Source: Rhodovastum atsumiense
Lineage (GTDB): Bacteria > Pseudomonadota > Alphaproteobacteria > Acetobacterales > Acetobacteraceae
Assembly (NCBI RefSeq): GCF_937425535.1
Contig: NZ_OW485601.1
Coordinates: 3,703,501-3,767,500, forward strand
Reading direction: 5' to 3'
DNA: 64,000 nt
Position 1 is the first letter of the stretch. Every line of letters begins with the position of its first letter. A program made the position numbers and the translations under genes. Under the pieces are notes generated by a model. It saw only the letters and a list, made by a program, of their open reading frames with translations, searched no databases and was not told the DNA's origin. This document shows positions 62,489 to 64,000 of the stretch, one piece after another.

Positions 62489-62971
62489 ATGAGCACGACA
62501 TCGGACGGCAACACCTACTACTTCTTCTACGTCTGCTTTGGGGATGAAAACCTGAAGTTCGGCATCCCGACGGCACTGGGGCAGAAAATCGTCGAATCAA
62601 CCCAGAAAGGCATCAAGAAGCACAAGGCCAGTCTCGCCGCGGCCATCGAGAACGGCGAGAAGGCCATTGCCGAAGCCTTCCGCAAGAACCTGCATCGCAA
62701 CGAGAAGACCAGCAAGAACATCGCGCCGCTGATCATTTCGTGCTGCCTGCTGTCCAGGGAGGCCCAGGAGAATCCCGATGCGCGGGGATTCATCCTTGAG
62801 ATCTCGCACAGCGCGGCCGCGTCATGGGCGGCCGGAGCGGACGCCGCCCCGCCGGGCGAGGCGGGCGAGCCGAAGACGCATGTCCATTACAAGGCTGTCG
62901 CCGGCAGGGACGAGATCGATGCCTTCCTGGCCGAAGTCCGGGCGGGGGCAACGGGCGAGGCGGCGAGCTGA
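62489..62971 (+). CDS. Hypothetical protein, 160 aa
   Basis: A 160-residue soluble protein: a basic helical N-terminal half (GQKIVESTQKGIKKHKASLAAAIENGEKAIAEAFRKNLHRNEKTSKNIAPLIISCCLLS), a short hydrophobic patch and an acidic, disordered-looking C-terminus. No domain was recognised. It diverges from the LysR gene across 173 bases and may be its target. The ATG at 62489 lacks a clear ribosome-binding site, so the start is tentative. Confidence 0.6.
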   Translation: MSTTSDGNTYYFFYVCFGDENLKFGIPTALGQKIVESTQKGIKKHKASLAAAIENGEKAIAEAFRKNLHRNEKTSKNIAPLIISCCLLSREAQENPDARGFILEISHSAAASWAAGADAAPPGEAGEPKTHVHYKAVAGRDEIDAFLAEVRAGATGEAAS

Positions 62972-63091
62972 CGACAGCGCCCGGGCAACCGGCCCGGGCG
63001 GACATGTCCAGGCCGTACCGCGGTCGCCGCGGCCGTAAATCATTTGTCAAGATTTCCGGCCCAGGTTTGGCGGGCGTCGCCGGAGTCCGCC

Positions 63092-64000
63092 ATGCCTGCC
63101 GTTCTGACCCGAAGCCTGATGATCCGGACGGTGACACCGATATGCGCGTTGCTGGCCGCGACCATTGTCATGGCGGTGCTCGGGGCGGTTTATGTGACCA
63201 CCCTGGACGGCCGCAATGCCCTGGAAGATCGCGTGCGTCTCACCGCCGCGCTCCTGTCCGGTGGCGCGGGCGACGCGTTGTGGAACCTGGACGCGAATGC
63301 CGCAAGGGCCTTGCTGGCGCCGCTCGGCCAGGACGCGGATTACGCGGGGGCCATCCTGTTCGATCAGGATGGCAGGATCTTCGTGCGCGACAGCGCGGAT
63401 GCCGCTGACCGGGATGGCCTGATCGTCCGGCGCGTGCCGATCCAACGGGCCGAAGGCAGTGGAAAAGCCGAGCAGATCGGGATCCTGGAACTGCATCTGG
63501 CGACAACCCGCGCGGATGCCCAGGTGCGCCAGCGGGCCTGGACCATCGTCGGCATTGGCAGCTTCGTCCTGCTCGTGGTGTGTGGCGCCCTTGCCCTCAT
63601 CGTCCGTGGCATCATCAGGCCGATCGTTGCCCTCGACCGCACGATGGGCGCGCTGGCCAACGGCATCCATGACGTCAGGGTGCCGGCGCTCGGCCGCGCC
63701 GATGAACTGGGCCGGATGGCGGCGACGGTCGAGATCTTCAAGGCGAATGCCATCGCCAGGCTGCGCCTGGAAGCCGAGGCGGAACAGCTGAAGCGCGAGG
63801 CCGAGATCGAGCGCGGCCGCTCCCTGCGCCGGGTCGCCGAGGCCTTCGATGGCGAGATCAAGACGGTGCTGGCTGCCGCCTCGGGCACCGCGCAGGCGAT
63901 CGGCGCCGCATCCCGGTCCGTCGCCGATACCGCCACGGGAAACACGCGCCTGATACCAACCGCCCTAAATTTTGACCGATGCCCAGGCACGCTGAGTGAT
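63092..64000 (+). CDS. Methyl-accepting chemotaxis-type protein, 3' end missing and probably interrupted
   Basis: An open frame of 303 codons runs from the ATG at 63092 to the window end. Transmembrane helix 1 is at about residues 10-35, a periplasmic sensor of about 110 residues follows (DALWNLDANAARALLA), helix 2 is at about 155-180, and a HAMP domain follows (IRPIVALDRTMGALANGIHDVRVPALGRADELGRMA). The coiled-coil signalling part starts (KREAEIERGRSLRRVAEAFDGEIK, ASRSVADTATGNT) as in chemoreceptors. After about codon 286 (near 63,950) the text becomes LIPTALNFDRCPGTLSD, which does not fit a chemoreceptor, so the gene is probably cut by an inserted element whose end lies there. Confidence 0.75.
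   Translation, partial: MPAVLTRSLMIRTVTPICALLAATIVMAVLGAVYVTTLDGRNALEDRVRLTAALLSGGAGDALWNLDANAARALLAPLGQDADYAGAILFDQDGRIFVRDSADAADRDGLIVRRVPIQRAEGSGKAEQIGILELHLATTRADAQVRQRAWTIVGIGSFVLLVVCGALALIVRGIIRPIVALDRTMGALANGIHDVRVPALGRADELGRMAATVEIFKANAIARLRLEAEAEQLKREAEIERGRSLRRVAEAFDGEIKTVLAAASGTAQAIGAASRSVADTATGNTRLIPTALNFDRCPGTLSD
63949..64000. mobile_element. Possible end of an insertion sequence at the right window edge
   Basis: From about 63,950 the sequence GATACCAACCGCCCTAAATT breaks the chemoreceptor coding pattern and drops in GC content. Such an abrupt switch within a frame is what an IS insertion or a recombination junction would give. The element's transposase and far end are outside the window, and the family was not identified. 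Confidence 0.4.

Overview
This window comes from a very GC-rich alphaproteobacterium. The combination of high-GC codon use, the NnrS/Hcp nitrosative-stress genes, an IhfA of alphaproteobacterial type, PilZ and HWE/HisKA_2 signalling, and GC-rich multi-hairpin intergenic repeats suggests Acetobacteraceae/Rhodospirillales. That placement is inferred from general resemblance, not from a marker gene. No tRNA, rRNA, CRISPR array, complete prophage or intact transposase was seen.

Layout. At 1-64 is the start of a leftward methyltransferase gene. 0.5-3.4 kb: LysR regulator diverging from azoreductase azoR, then a glutathionyl-hydroquinone reductase. 3.4-4.1 kb: an SDR with a degenerate catalytic motif. 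4.5-8.0 kb: an overlapping gene pair made of a PilZ-TM-VirB10/TrbI-like protein and a MHYT-PAS-GGDEF-EAL protein whose catalytic residues are largely lost. 8-10.6 kb: DedA and small unknown proteins. 10.7-19.8 kb: a redox and stress set (two NAD(P)-binding reductases, glutathione peroxidase, NnrU, PaiB-like, LysE, HxlR, AraC, HAD phosphatase, GlxA-type regulator, alpha/beta hydrolase, NmrA-like reductase). 19.9-21.8 kb: XRE/DUF2975 pair, a small exported protein and TerB. 22-28.5 kb: a sugar-acid catabolic operon (IlvD/Edd dehydratase, MFS transporter, YagE/YjhH-like aldolase) diverging from an IclR regulator and a metallophosphoesterase. 28.5-32.7 kb: the nitric oxide/hydroxylamine module hcr, hcp, nnrS with two related palindromic operators. 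32.7-34.3 kb: a GDSL esterase with RTX-like repeats. 34.5-49.7 kb: four large sensor kinases (three hybrid or unorthodox) and one HisKA_2 kinase around acetoacetyl-CoA synthetase, ihfA and a coupled FHA/lipoprotein pair. 49.8-51.2 kb: two overlapping SDRs. 51.4-53.9 kb: a large Ig-like/DUF4214 protein. 54-56.7 kb: KfrA-like protein, small secreted proteins and an outer-membrane protein. 57-60.3 kb: two MDR reductases and a royal-jelly-family secreted protein. 60.4-61.4 kb: an AT-rich island with a PPC-domain protein. 61.4-64 kb: LysR, an unknown protein and an MCP whose reading frame changes character at about 63,950, probably broken by an insertion.

How the genes work together. The best-supported regulatory units are: hcp-hcr and nnrS, each preceded by a GGTATT-N3-AAYACC palindrome like an NsrR-type operator; the sugar-acid operon facing its IclR regulator across TTCCA/TGGAA half-sites; and a reductase facing HxlR across a perfect 19-bp palindrome. 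Four ATGA-type overlaps or near-overlaps mark translational coupling (PilZ-TrbI/MHYT, FHA/lipoprotein, SDR/SDR). A family of multi-hairpin repeats sits directly after stop codons at five places and probably ends or processes transcripts.
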